From positions 53,842 to 117,841 of the forward strand of contig JXTC01000215.1 in NCBI GenBank assembly GCA_002914845.1: 64,000 nt of DNA. The letters are read 5' to 3'. Below are positions 12,371 through 22,400 of this stretch, one piece after another. The DNA comes from Trema orientale (lineage: Eukaryota; Streptophyta; Magnoliopsida; Rosales; Cannabaceae). The notes under the pieces were generated by a model. The model ran no database searches and was not told where the DNA came from. It was given only the letters and a program-made list of their open reading frames with translations. The first letter of the stretch is position 1. The number at the start of each line of letters is the position of its first letter. The position numbers were made by a program, and so were the translations under genes.

Positions 12371-15300
12371 TATTTATCTAATGGGAGAAAATAAAAAAAT
12401 GTTATTATATTAATATCTATTTATTGAAAATTTGTGAAATAATATAGTATTGTTTCCTATATGTAAAATGACTGACATTTTTTTTTCTTTTTTGTATTTA
12501 TTTTGTTGTATAATATTTGTTAATTTACATTATATTGATTATGCCTTGGATAATTGTTTTAAATATTATTGTTATATTCATATATTTAGATGGTTTACAG
12601 TATTTTTGTTTGTCATTTTTTGAAATAATATTATTATACTATATTTTATCTATGTGTTTCTTATTTTTCGTTATTATTTTTTAGTGTTGTTACTGTAATA
12701 TTATTCACATATTAATTTTTTTTATATTGGATATATTATTTTATTTTTTTATTATTGTTAAAATTATTTTAGTTTATCGTTATTTCTAATAATTATGTTT
12801 GGCACATTTTTTCATATATACAAACTATATATGTTCCTTTTTCATTTTTTTTGAAAGTAAAAAATCATGGAAAAAAGAAAAATATATTTTCTCTTTTGAA
12901 ATATATATATATTGAGTTTAGTTGCTCATAATTACTTATTTTTTAGTTACGTACTTCATATATATATTAACTAATTGTTATATTTTTTTCACCGTATTTT
13001 TTTTTACTGATTAGATACGTAAACACATTTTTTTTTTTGCTATTTTCTCTTATTAATTCTAGTTTTAAATTTTTTATGTGTTCATAATTTTATATTTTAC
13101 TCATGGAAGTTATACATACTTCATTTTTTTTTACTATAATATAGTTCGTGTTTAGGTCTCTTTTTCTAAAATATATATATCTATATTATTTTTCAGTTAC
13201 ATATTTCACACACACACATATATATATTAGATAATTATTATATTTTTTTCCTCCTTTTTTTTTTTAACTGATTAGATACGTAAACACGTTTTTCTTTGCT
13301 ATTTTCTCTTATTAATTTTAGTTTTAAATTTTTTTTATATGTTGATAATTTTATATTTTACTCGTGGAAGTTATACGTATATCATTTTTTTTACTATAAT
13401 ATAGTATATATTTAGGTCTTTTTCTTTAATATATATATATCTATATACATGTCTAAGGAAGAGTTAGTTATATATATTTTTTCAAGTTTTTAAAATATAT
13501 GTAAATTTATTAGTATTGTATATAATTAAAATTTAATATCAACTTTTTTTTTTCTGAAACATTTTGTGCTTGAAGCTATTTATAATTAATTTAGTTATCA
13601 TTATTTAATTTTTTTATTTTAATGTTTCCAGTTTAATATTTAATTTATTATTGATTAAAATAAGTTATAATTATAATCAAAATCATCAAGGCCACAGTTC
13701 GGATTATTTTTTGAAAATATACTCATAACGCTAATATTTTTCCCATTCTTTTTCTATATTAGTAAGATTACTCTTTATTTCATTTTTTCTTAGTTTGAAC
13801 GACATCTTTTGTATATGGGGTTTAGCGTATAAATTATTTTCAGTAATTATATTTTTATTTCATTAGAAAAATTTATAAGAATTAAATTCTTGACACAATA
13901 TATAAGTTAGGAAAATGAAATCTTAGGCATACGTTTTTAGTCAGATACAATATCAAAGCTATTTTTGCTATATATTTAATATGATGATTTTTATTACCTT
14001 AATTAATTTTATATTTCTATTTTATTATTAAAAATAGTGATAATAAGGTCAAACATACAATATATAAATGAACAAAATCAAATAATATCTTAATTACTAA
14101 AAATTAGAGTCTTTCAAACTAAATATACAAAATATTAATCAATACATATGATGGAATTGAATATAGAATAACAACGAAATTTAGGTAATGATTTTACAGC
14201 AAAGTTAATAACAATCTATTTTGCTTCTCTCCTTGTCCTCCTCGATACTAAGACCTCCATCTTTCTCTTCGCCAATTAAGGCAGCAAAGTTCTTCATCAG
14301 GAATTATATGTGATAATTTTTTTTATATCTATCATAAATATATGATATATGTAGATAAATATATTTGAATAAATGTGTGTATATATATATAAAATAATTT
14401 GGCTTAGATATATTATGGTATTATTAATATATGGTAATTTCTAAGATAATTTATTTCTTAATGTCTATCCAGCCACCTAAATCATTTCTTGCTCATGCAA
14501 GAAAAAAAAATTTCTGGCAATTAGATAAATAGACAGAAATCTATTAATATGGAAGGAAATTTGCTATATATATATTATAATAGTCAAATAACAGAAAAGA
14601 GATCATAAGAGTATAACCTAAAACTGCATAAAAACTACCAGGTGAATAATAACTAGAACAAAGAAGGATAAAGAGGAAAATCAAAACAATTTTAAAAGAA
14701 AAAGCTGTGAAAGAATAATTAGGCATAGTTTTTAAAAAGGGGAAAAAAAGAGGAGGAAGGAAAATACTAAAAATACAGAAAAATTGGGAGAGATGGAAAA
14801 TGACCAAGGAAATTACAAAAATAAATTTGCTGGGAAAAATTCCTTAGTTGAATGCAACAGTAGAGAGTTATTTTAATCACGGCAAAAACAACTAGAGTAA
14901 AAAGATAAGATCACGATGTTCACACATAAATCTAACAAAGAATTTTAGAGCTAAAATCTTGATAAAACTACTAACAAAGCTCTAACCCGACAACTAATTC
15001 CCAGAATATTTTTGGAATAAAAACTGTAAAACTGCTCTTTAACAACAAACCAAATTTATTATAGAATGACTAAAGCCATTATACACAGCAATTTGTGGGT
15101 AGTTAGTGTATTACTCTATATATTTAAAGAATAAATACTCATCATTGCCAAATATATAAAGAGTTATAAAATATGATTGGAAAGGAAATTAAAACTAAAC
15201 TAAGTTAAAAAAAAGGAAAATAAAAAAAAGAAGCTTGAGTGAAAGGAATTAAGAAAAAAGAACACAAAATTAGCCAACAAAAAGGGAAAAAAGTTGAAAA

Positions 15301-17379
15301 AACAAAAACCAAATAAAACGATTCACTAAAAGGACATAGGAAAAGAAAAAGATGTGAAATATAGAAGCATTAAAAGAACTATAACAATATTTTTCAGCTT
15401 TCAACGCAGACGTAAGGAGACAAATATTTACACATAATTAGTGCAATTCAAACAATACAAATTAATTAAAGGCAGAATAAAATATAAGTGAACCCAAATA
15501 TAAAAGAATTTAATGAAATATTCCAACAGTACATAATATTCAAGACAACAATAATGAAGTAAATGCATCGATGGTATATTAATACACAGAAAATAGACAT
15601 TAATTAATAATAAAACAAAATACAGATATAACTAAAAGAAGAAAAACAGTTATAAAGGCAGAGGAAGACAGTATAATAAATATATGTAATACCTGAAGTG
15701 CTTCCAAAAAGAGCCATCGCAACCAACTTTCAGGAAAATACAGATTATCCACAGATCACAGAATAAGATAAAATAACGGCGAAAACAGTAAAGCAAGAGC
15801 ACAGTAATTTCAGTCAGCTATAAAGAAGGAAGAACATCAGGGGAAGTATGATATGACAAGTACTAAAATATGTATATAACCAAATAAGAGTAAGGTATAT
15901 ATAACAGGCAATAAATTTAAACTAAACAGGTGGCAGCACCCCAAACAATCATATAATTAAAAAAAAATATTTAAAAGGAAGAAGTCAGAAACTTAGTGAG
16001 TACGAACAGCTAAAGTAAACAAATAGTAAAAAGAGAGTATTATCTGACTATATCAAATAAACTTCAAAAATATATTTAAAAAATGAAATTCCCTCATTTT
16101 CTTTCTCTACTTTTAATTTTTTTCCTATTTTTCCCTGCTTTTTTTCTTAATTTAAATAACACGGGAAAAAATAAAACAACATTAATGAAATTTTGTACAC
16201 AACATCAAAATCATAAATGTAAAAAGACAGAGTATTAATAACCAAAACAGAGGTCATCATTAACATATAAAAAAATCTAAACCGTGTAATATATCTCAAA
16301 GAGAGCAAAAGAACTAAAGAATGATCTAGAAAATATTCTAGAAACTCAAAAATACAAAATTAACATATTCATAGATTACTATACACATATACATATTCTA
16401 ATCATAATTATGATAAAAAACAAAATGATAAGAATATCATGACATTCTGGGAAAAAAAAAAAAAAGGCCAACTAAGGTAATATAAAAATGGAGCCCAATC
16501 TCTAAAAAGGTCCAAAAACTATGATAAAAAGCCCATATTTGCGGATTAACACCAAAAAAAAAAAAAAAAACTCGGATAATAGCCCAAAATAAACCCAAAA
16601 AGCAAAAACAGTAAATGAGTCGTAAAAAAATCATCAAAATATAAAAAAAGAACAACAGTAAGCATTAAATATACCAACAAAGGCCAAAACTTCAATACAC
16701 AACAATAGATAATAAAGAAGCAATAATAGTAAAAAATCAAAGAAAAATAAAGTTTTAAGGAGAAAAATTACCAGAAAAGAGAGAAAGTCCCAACACCGCT
16801 TAGATCCATGCAACGAAATCCAGATCCACCAACAACAGATCAAAAAACAAAGAGTAAATTTTTTTTTAAAAAAAAAACAAACAAAAATTACAACACACAG
16901 AGGAAGAAGAAAATAAAACTCAAAAGGGAAAAAAAAATAAAAACTTAAAATAACAAAAAAATTAAAGAGAAGCCATAACCTAAGTCGAATAAACAGAGAA
17001 GCAAAGGAAAAAGAAGAATGATCGGAAGAGGAGTAAACAAAAAAGCGTGAAGAACAAAGGAGAAAAAGAGAGAGAGAGAGAGAGAGAGAAAAGAAGTCGA
17101 AAAGTCAAAAAGAGAAGGAGATAAATAGGAAAAAAAAAAAACAACACTGAGAGGGATTCGTATAAACACTTAATGCACCTAACCCCTAAAAATACCAGAA
17201 CACCCCCCCACCCAAAATCTAATTAGCTTCTAAGTCCGAGGGTAAAATCGTAAAACCACAACATTAAAGTTGGTAAAAATAAAAAAATAAAAAAATAACT
17301 AAATAACGAAATGACAAAAAAAATCCCACTGCACTGTTCATACTGTTCATTCTACAGTGTTTTCTCTCACCAACTTTAG
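12371..17379 (-). other. Helitron 5' noncoding region
   Basis: About 5 kb between the Helitron 5' end and the helicase gene. It is strongly AT-rich with strand asymmetry: T-rich at 12400-13900 and A-rich at 14500-17170 on the plus strand. It has a GA tract at about 17069-17091. A minus-strand mini-exon at 15712-15691 reads MALFGSTS and ends TTCAG|GTATTAC, so it could be a spliced upstream exon. Another short open stretch near 14310-14225 reads EEKDGGLSIEEDKERSK. Neither is recognised. The phenylalanine/leucine-rich ORFs here are low-complexity artefacts. Confidence 0.5.
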
Positions 17380-17407
17380 ATATATATAATAATGTCCATA
17401 ATATCAA

Positions 17408-17458
17408 CTGGAAATCAAAGCCCTTGCGTAATTCCCAAACATCATTTGGCAGTTTTGA
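17408..17458. repeat. Second copy of the 1239-1291 repeat
   Basis: It carries the same GGAAATCAAAGCCCTTGCG and CATCATTTGGCAGTTTTG blocks as the copy at 1239. It sits 28 bp outside the inferred Helitron 5' terminus. The flanking 17460-17740 sequence is AT-rich with A-runs and no gene. Confidence 0.6.
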
Positions 17459-17755
17459 GTTTGAAACTTTGCCCTTACTTAAGAAAGCTACTTAGATTTG
17501 TGGAAAAAAAAAATAAAAATAAAAATAAAATTGTAAACATAAATGCAGTAGTGGCAAAATGAGGGGGAAAATAGCAAGTTAGAAACATATTAATAAGTGG
17601 TTTAAACACAAAAATCTAAAAAAAAAAAAAAAAAACAAAGAGCAAGCTTATGACATGTAGAAACATCAAATTGTGGTTTTTTGGGTTTCGGAGGGCAATA
17701 AAACCTCCTCTTTCTTCTTGTTTGATAAATGTTTGACTAAATACGAGCAAGAAAG

Positions 17756-17922
17756 GCCAACTGGGGCTAGCTCAATTGGTCCAAGGCTTGAGAGATGTGT
17801 GTGTGAGTTTGGGGGAGTCAGGAGTTCAAACCTTGGTAGAGTATGTGTGTGTTATTTTCTTTTAAATTTGTAGTAAGTGGTGGTCATTAGTTAAGCCCCA
17901 CTTTTATAAAAAATAAAAAAAA
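17756..17922 (+). mobile_element. tRNA-derived SINE, full length
   Basis: The element begins GCCAACTGGGGCTAGCTCAA. Its head contains a pol III box A-like stretch (GGCTAGCTCAATTGG) and a box B-like stretch (GGAGTTCAAACC) about 35 bp apart, as in a tRNA. It ends in an A-rich tail. It is flanked by a 15-bp target duplication with one mismatch: ATACGAGCAAGAAAG at 17741-17755 and ATATGAGCAAGAAAG at 17923-17937. Length, promoter boxes, tail and duplications all fit a plant SINE transcribed on the plus strand. I cannot assign the family. Confidence 0.85.
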
Positions 17923-17937
17923 ATATGAGCAAGAAAG

Positions 17938-18529
17938 AAACACACAAAGCTTTCTCACCCATGGTCCAAGATTCTAAAGAAATTAGTACGGGAATGAGAA
18001 GGAAATATGAATGTTATAGCTTTACCGGATTATGTAATGAAATGAAATGAGTGACGGAAATATGAATGTTATGGCTTTACTGGATTATATCGGATTATGT
18101 GATGAAATGAGAGAGGTTGTAATTTGGGGCTTTTCAATCCTGTATTGGTGAGAGGAGGGAGACTCGAGAGAGAACAGCGACGACGGTGGTGCAGAGGCTG
18201 ATGTTGTTGATTAGGCTTGGTGAGGTGAGAGGAAAAGAAAGGGAAGATCCCCAGTAAGCTAGATGGGACATGAACTTGGAATCTAGGAGCCTTGCCCTGG
18301 GTGCATCTGTTTAAGGAATGTCGTTTCTGCGAACATAAAATATTAAACAACACATATTTTATTTTAGAGTTAATTACACTAATGAAACTTGAATTATATA
18401 TATTTTACCATTGAATTTTCAAATTACATACTATGATAGACTATACCATCAGAAACTATGTAATTATTGTAGCAATAACCCTTTTATTTTAAAAGAAATG
18501 AGTATTTTACAAAGTACATAGTTTGGTAT
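17938..18529. other. No recognised gene
   Basis: A 94-codon minus-strand ORF at 18353-18069 contains the stretch TQGKAPRFQVHVPSSLLG and then becomes low complexity. I could not assign it to a family, and it has no convincing gene context. Two imperfect direct repeats around GAAATATGAATGTTAT (near 18003 and 18058) lie in the same stretch. Confidence 0.3.
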
Positions 18530-18690
18530 TATAGATGAGAACGAGACTCTTAATATTTTACTTATACAATAGATTAGACATGAGACTCTAGTATATTGCT
18601 AGGTAGGTCCACATGAGGAATCTAACCCTAGACCTCATCGAAGCATGGGCTTGACCGCTTGACCAAACCATCATGGGGTTAGTTCAACTC
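18530..18690 (-). mobile_element. Possible SINE-like element
   Basis: On the minus strand a tRNA-like head is suggested by GATGGTTTGGTCAAGCGGTC followed about 30 bp later by GGGTTAGATTCCTC, resembling boxes A and B. The body continues to about 18530. No target duplication or clear A-rich tail was found, so the call rests on the box spacing only. Confidence 0.3.
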
Positions 18691-19111
18691 ATAATTGTTC
18701 CCATGAAAGTGACTATGACAAACAAAAACTCTCATAGACATCTTCTTATAACTTGTATTTTACAAATAAATTCATATAGAACTACAACCAACCTGTGAAT
18801 AATATTGATGTGCTTCAGTTTTAAGTCCAAACCTTAATTCTAGAGCTAATTTAGTTCATAAATGTTCCCTTAAAAATGATATTAAATAATTTTAAGTAAG
18901 AACAAGGTTTTAAAAAGCGTTTTTGAGGCGTGCCCCTGAGAGGCGCTAATTTTAAACCTTAAAGCTTAAGCTTTAAGGTTGCAGTGAGAGGCTTACACCT
19001 TCTAATAGTGAGGCGCTACTGAGGCTTTCGCCTTAATGGGGCTTAAGCCTCCCTCATATTTAGTTCTTTTAAGCCCATCTTATAAGATTTGAGCCATATA
19101 TTAAAAGGCCC

Positions 19112-19521
19112 AACTTTAATTTTATTCATATTAGTCAGTCCACAACATTTAAAGCCTAAAAAATAATAAAATAGCTGAATAAGAAGAAGAAAAGAAACCC
19201 TAGCAGCAAGCCCATTGTGTTCCCTAGTTCATTTAGAGGAGGACAGATGCATAACTTCGGTTTCAAATAGACATCTGAACTTGAAATCCCTACAGAATGA
19301 TGAAGATGCTTTGTTGTCTTGTTGGTCAATGAGTTGCTATCTGATGATGAATGGCTAATAAGTGAAAATGATGAAGAAGTTAGTACGTCTGTCCTTTAAA
19401 TGAACTAGGGAACACGATGGACTTGCTGCTATGATTTCTATTCTTCTTCTTATTCAGCTATTTTATTGTATTTTGGGCTTTAAATGTTGTGGACTGACTA
19501 ATATGAATAAAATTAAACTTT
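19112..19521. repeat. Large inverted repeat (foldback), arms about 146 bp
   Basis: Left arm 19112-19257 and right arm 19376-19521 are close reverse complements; both carry GGGAACAC(A/G)ATGG-type and TCAGTCCACAACATTTAAAG blocks. They enclose about 118 bp. Just to the left, 18905-19085 holds several copies of GAGGCGC/GCGCT and a TTAAAGCTTAAGCTTTAA palindrome, which may be part of the same element. The loop includes a short open stretch (DDEWLISENDEEV) reminiscent of an acidic transposase tail, but it is too short to assign. Confidence 0.65.
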
Positions 19522-19559
19522 AAATTCTTTAAAGTAAATCAATATATTTTGATTTATTA

Positions 19560-19757
19560 AATATGAAAAACGGTCATTTTTCAAATAAGTTTCAACATTC
19601 GACTATTGTTTATCAATGTTTGAAAAATGACCATTTGTCAAATTGTGATCCAAAATTCGGCCGCTTAAAAACCCTAACTTCTATATTGGATTTTATCTGG
19701 AAAACGGACATTTACTTATTGTGGGCCCAAAATCACGTCATTTTGCTATAAGCCCCT
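19560..19757. mobile_element. MITE-like element related to the one at 58221-58490
   Basis: The right end (GGGCCCAAAATCACGTCATT and CTATAAGCCCC) resembles the right end of the better-defined insertion at 58221-58490 (GGGCCCAAAATTTGGTCATA, CTATAAGGTCC). The left border is uncertain and no target duplication is seen. Confidence 0.3.
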
Positions 19758-20397
19758 AATAATAGCTATAGAAAGTTAAATGATAAAAAAATTGAAAAAA
19801 AAAAATTGTTATACGAAAGACGTCAGGACCTGGTAGTATTTACCTCAAAATCCCTTCGGTTTTGTCTCAATTAGATAATCCACTTTGGGTTTACAAAAAG
19901 AGAATAAAAATCCTCCATTCACATTTCAATTCATAAACAAAGTCAAAATTTAATCAAAATCAGAACAAAAAAAGTTAATATGTCATTCTCGCATTTAGAA
20001 TTCGTTTTCCCTGAAAATAATTAAATACCTTTACCAAGTATACGCCCTGATCGTGCTAAGTGGTGATCTCGTCTTGCTTTCTGTGAGAGAGGAGCCAAGG
20101 TCGTTTCTGACCGCGAAATGGGTGGAAACAAGAGCCAAAAAAACAGGGTTCAACGCCGTACGAAAGATATAACAAAAGAATCAAAACAACCAACGAGAAG
20201 GCACGACAACTTTAGAAGTACATTCAATCAAAATACAAATACCCTTTACATGAAAAGCAGAAGCACATTAAATTTTCATTCACATTTAAACAACAAACAA
20301 GCGGTTCCAAGAGTCTCAAACCAACTTCTTGACTTTCACTGGTGACGAATTTGGATCACAACAAGGTAACAGAGAAAGCACATAATGCTCCCAAAAA
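19758..20397 (-). other. 3' flank and probable 3' UTR of the RING gene
   Basis: This is sequence downstream of the RHC1A-type stop codon at 20400-20398. A 75-codon plus-strand ORF (20118-20345) overlaps the region, but it is lysine/asparagine-rich and unlike any family I know. No second gene is supported. Confidence 0.4.
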
Positions 20398-21339
20398 TTA
20401 ACCTTCGTCGAAGGGGCATCCAGTATACCCCATCTGGTGGTGGTTGTTTTCACGCACAGCAGGGGAGCTAGTTCCAGCTCTTCCATCATGGTTGGAGCTT
20501 GAACTAGATGAGCGGAATGGCCACAAGTATGACAATGGGTGTCGTCTTCCGTGATTCTCCCTATTGTTTTCCCTTCCATTGGAGTTACTACCCAAACTGC
20601 TGCTGCTTCTACTTCGATTAGTTGAGCTCCTGGTGCTGTTTAGTCCTTGAGCCGGTAGTTCTTGGCGGCAGACAGGGCAACTGTTGTGCTGGCTCAACCA
20701 CGGTACAATACAATCTGAGTGATATAAATGGTTACATGGCATTTGCCTTGCTTCAGATCCCAGCTCAAATTTGTCTTTGCAAACAGGACAGTGTGAATCA
20801 GAACGAAGATGCCTATTGGATATCTTGATGGTTGGCATTGCATCAATTGATGATCTGGATGCCGGGGGAGGGCCTCGACGATCATTAGTTGAAAGCTGCT
20901 CAAATAGTTCTTCCAGTCCAGGACCAATAAAATAATCGCCAACATTACCACGAGTTAGACCAATCCCAGGAGTCCCATTAAAAAGTGCTTCAAACCCACC
21001 ATTTCCGGACAATCTAAATGGAATCTGCCCACCGAAGATTAACAAAGGACCAACGCCTGGGTTATGTTCAGGAACTGGATCTGATCTCCCCCTGATGTCA
21101 AGGCTATTGCTTCTATCAACCATCCGTTGCCTCATAAAGGCTGAGATAGAATTCAATAGTCGAAATCGTCGCTCACGGTCTTCATCACTGTCCAGATCAA
21201 GCAAATCAAGTGGACTGGCCGGCACCATATCATCAAGTTCCTGAATAAAACCTGAATTACAGCTGGGGCAAACAGCATCCCGCCCTCGCAGTCGAACTGG
21301 CCGCCTGCATCTGTAGCACCAATGCGTGTTTCGGCCACT

Positions 21340-21342
<3 letters not shown>
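20398..21342 (-). CDS. RHC1A: RING-H2 E3 ubiquitin-protein ligase, RHC1A type
   Basis: This is a single-exon coding region of 314 residues for a cytosolic/nuclear E3 ligase that brings ubiquitin-loaded E2 to substrates. The N-terminus has a zinc ribbon (C9, C12, C25, C28 in THWCYRCRRPV and AVCPSCNSGF). Residues 97-150 hold the conserved central block (PLLIFGGQIPF, NVGDYFIGPGLEELFEQL). The RING-H2 domain at about 185-225 has all eight ligands: C185, C188, C203, H205, H208, C211, C222 and C225. The Trp after the sixth ligand (W215) that packs against the E2 is also present. The C-terminus is serine/asparagine-rich with YLWPFRSS and HHQMGYTG, as in Arabidopsis RHC1A as I recall it. Length matches the family. 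The start is fixed by the conserved GRNTHWC just after Met. The leader is GA-rich and interrupted by an intron. The gene looks intact. Confidence 0.93.
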
Positions 21343-21370
<28 letters not shown>

Positions 21371-22400
21371 GCAAATCCTTAAAACTATAAAATCCTTATC
21401 TAGTCGTTGGAACTCATCAGGTCTTCAACTATTACCTGAATGGAAAAAGAAACGAAGAAGAAATAAGGAAATCTCTTTACCAAAACGAGATGAATACAAA
21501 TTCTATATCCTCAGAATGATTCATCTTCAATTATGATAAAGAACCTCACCCAGAATGACAGAACAAAGAGTCCATGTGATACCAATGATTACAATAATCT
21601 CCATTTCTAGTTATCTAAATGTAACATTTCAATTAGAAACAATGTTGATCTAAAAATCAGGCCAAGTCGGCTTTGCAACATTAGCTGGGGTAAAAATTTG
21701 ATCTTGTTGGTATTCCTAGCACTACTACTCGCTTACTTTACAGAAAACAACGTTAATAGTTCACAGAAACAGCCTGCATTCCATAAAAACAAACTTTCAT
21801 GTTACAGATTTACACCCTCCCAAATACTCAGTTAAAACCTCCTATAACTCCATAGATCTAATTTAGCATTAATACCCATATTCAAAAGAAGAAGAAAAAA
21901 AAAAATAATAATAATAATAATAAATTGCTTGGTTCCCAGAAAAAAACAAATTAAATTGTTCCCAATAGGCAATAACAATAACTCGTAAGAAAACTAACTA
22001 AATCGATGCAACTGATTACAATCAAGTAAAAATTCCCAAATCCAGAGCAAAACGCCTCAAATACTAACCATGTCCACACCTAGCCAAAGGCAAAATACAA
22101 ACTACCCATTAAAAAATGATACAAACCCAAATCCCAAAATCAAAATTTATAGAACAATAGAAAAATTCAGGCCCATAAAGCAAAATCTTAGCATAAAATT
22201 CAAACGAAATTGTTGCGAAAGAAAATGGAGTAAAATTAGAGAATCAAAGCGTAGAATCTTCAAATTAAAATCGAAATAGAGGACTTGGGATGTACCGTAC
22301 GAAGATCGAGAGAAGACCTAGAGGATCCAAACGAATTTTTTGGTGAGGAGCGGGAGAGAGAGACAGAGAGAGATTGGACGAAACCCTAGGCTGAGGCCGA
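21343..22400 (-). other. Leader of the RING gene with one 5' UTR intron
   Basis: The first, noncoding exon runs from about 22400 to 22296 and ends CGTACG|GTACAT. The intron (22295-21436) ends TTCCATTCAG|G. The second leader part (21435-21343) runs into the ATG through a (GA)n tract of about 27 bp directly before the start codon. An (AAT)n microsatellite at about 21904-21924 lies in the intron. The splice sites are inferred from consensus. Confidence 0.6.

Larger units (their letters stand above)
4945..17380 (-). mobile_element. Helitron (rolling-circle transposon), autonomous type, decayed
   Basis: Read on the minus strand, the element would begin A|TCTAAAGTTGGTGAGAG at 17380 and end TATTTACTAA|T at 4945. 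This matches the Helitron rule of 5' TC, 3' CTRR and insertion between A and T. A short hairpin-forming GC-richer segment (around 4955-4970) lies just inside the 3' end, as expected. Within it, on the same strand, come a HUH Rep/PIF1 helicase gene (12370 to 7658) and then an RPA-like gene (7492 to 5430), the standard content of autonomous plant Helitrons. About 5 kb of noncoding DNA precedes the helicase. The superfamily is certain from the proteins. The exact ends are inferred from the terminal motifs and are less sure. Confidence 0.75.

Noticed and set aside
14544-17169. Several minus-strand ORFs rich in Phe, Leu and Tyr
   Set aside because: Artefacts of poly-A/T strand bias in the Helitron leader; no domains.
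18069-18353. 94-codon minus-strand ORF with TQGKAPRFQVHVPSSLLG
   Set aside because: Possibly part of an unknown repeat or old gene, but no family, no splice context and low-complexity ends. Mentioned only in the region entry.
20118-20345. 75-codon plus-strand ORF after the RING gene
   Set aside because: Overlaps the probable 3' UTR of the RING gene and has no recognisable domain.
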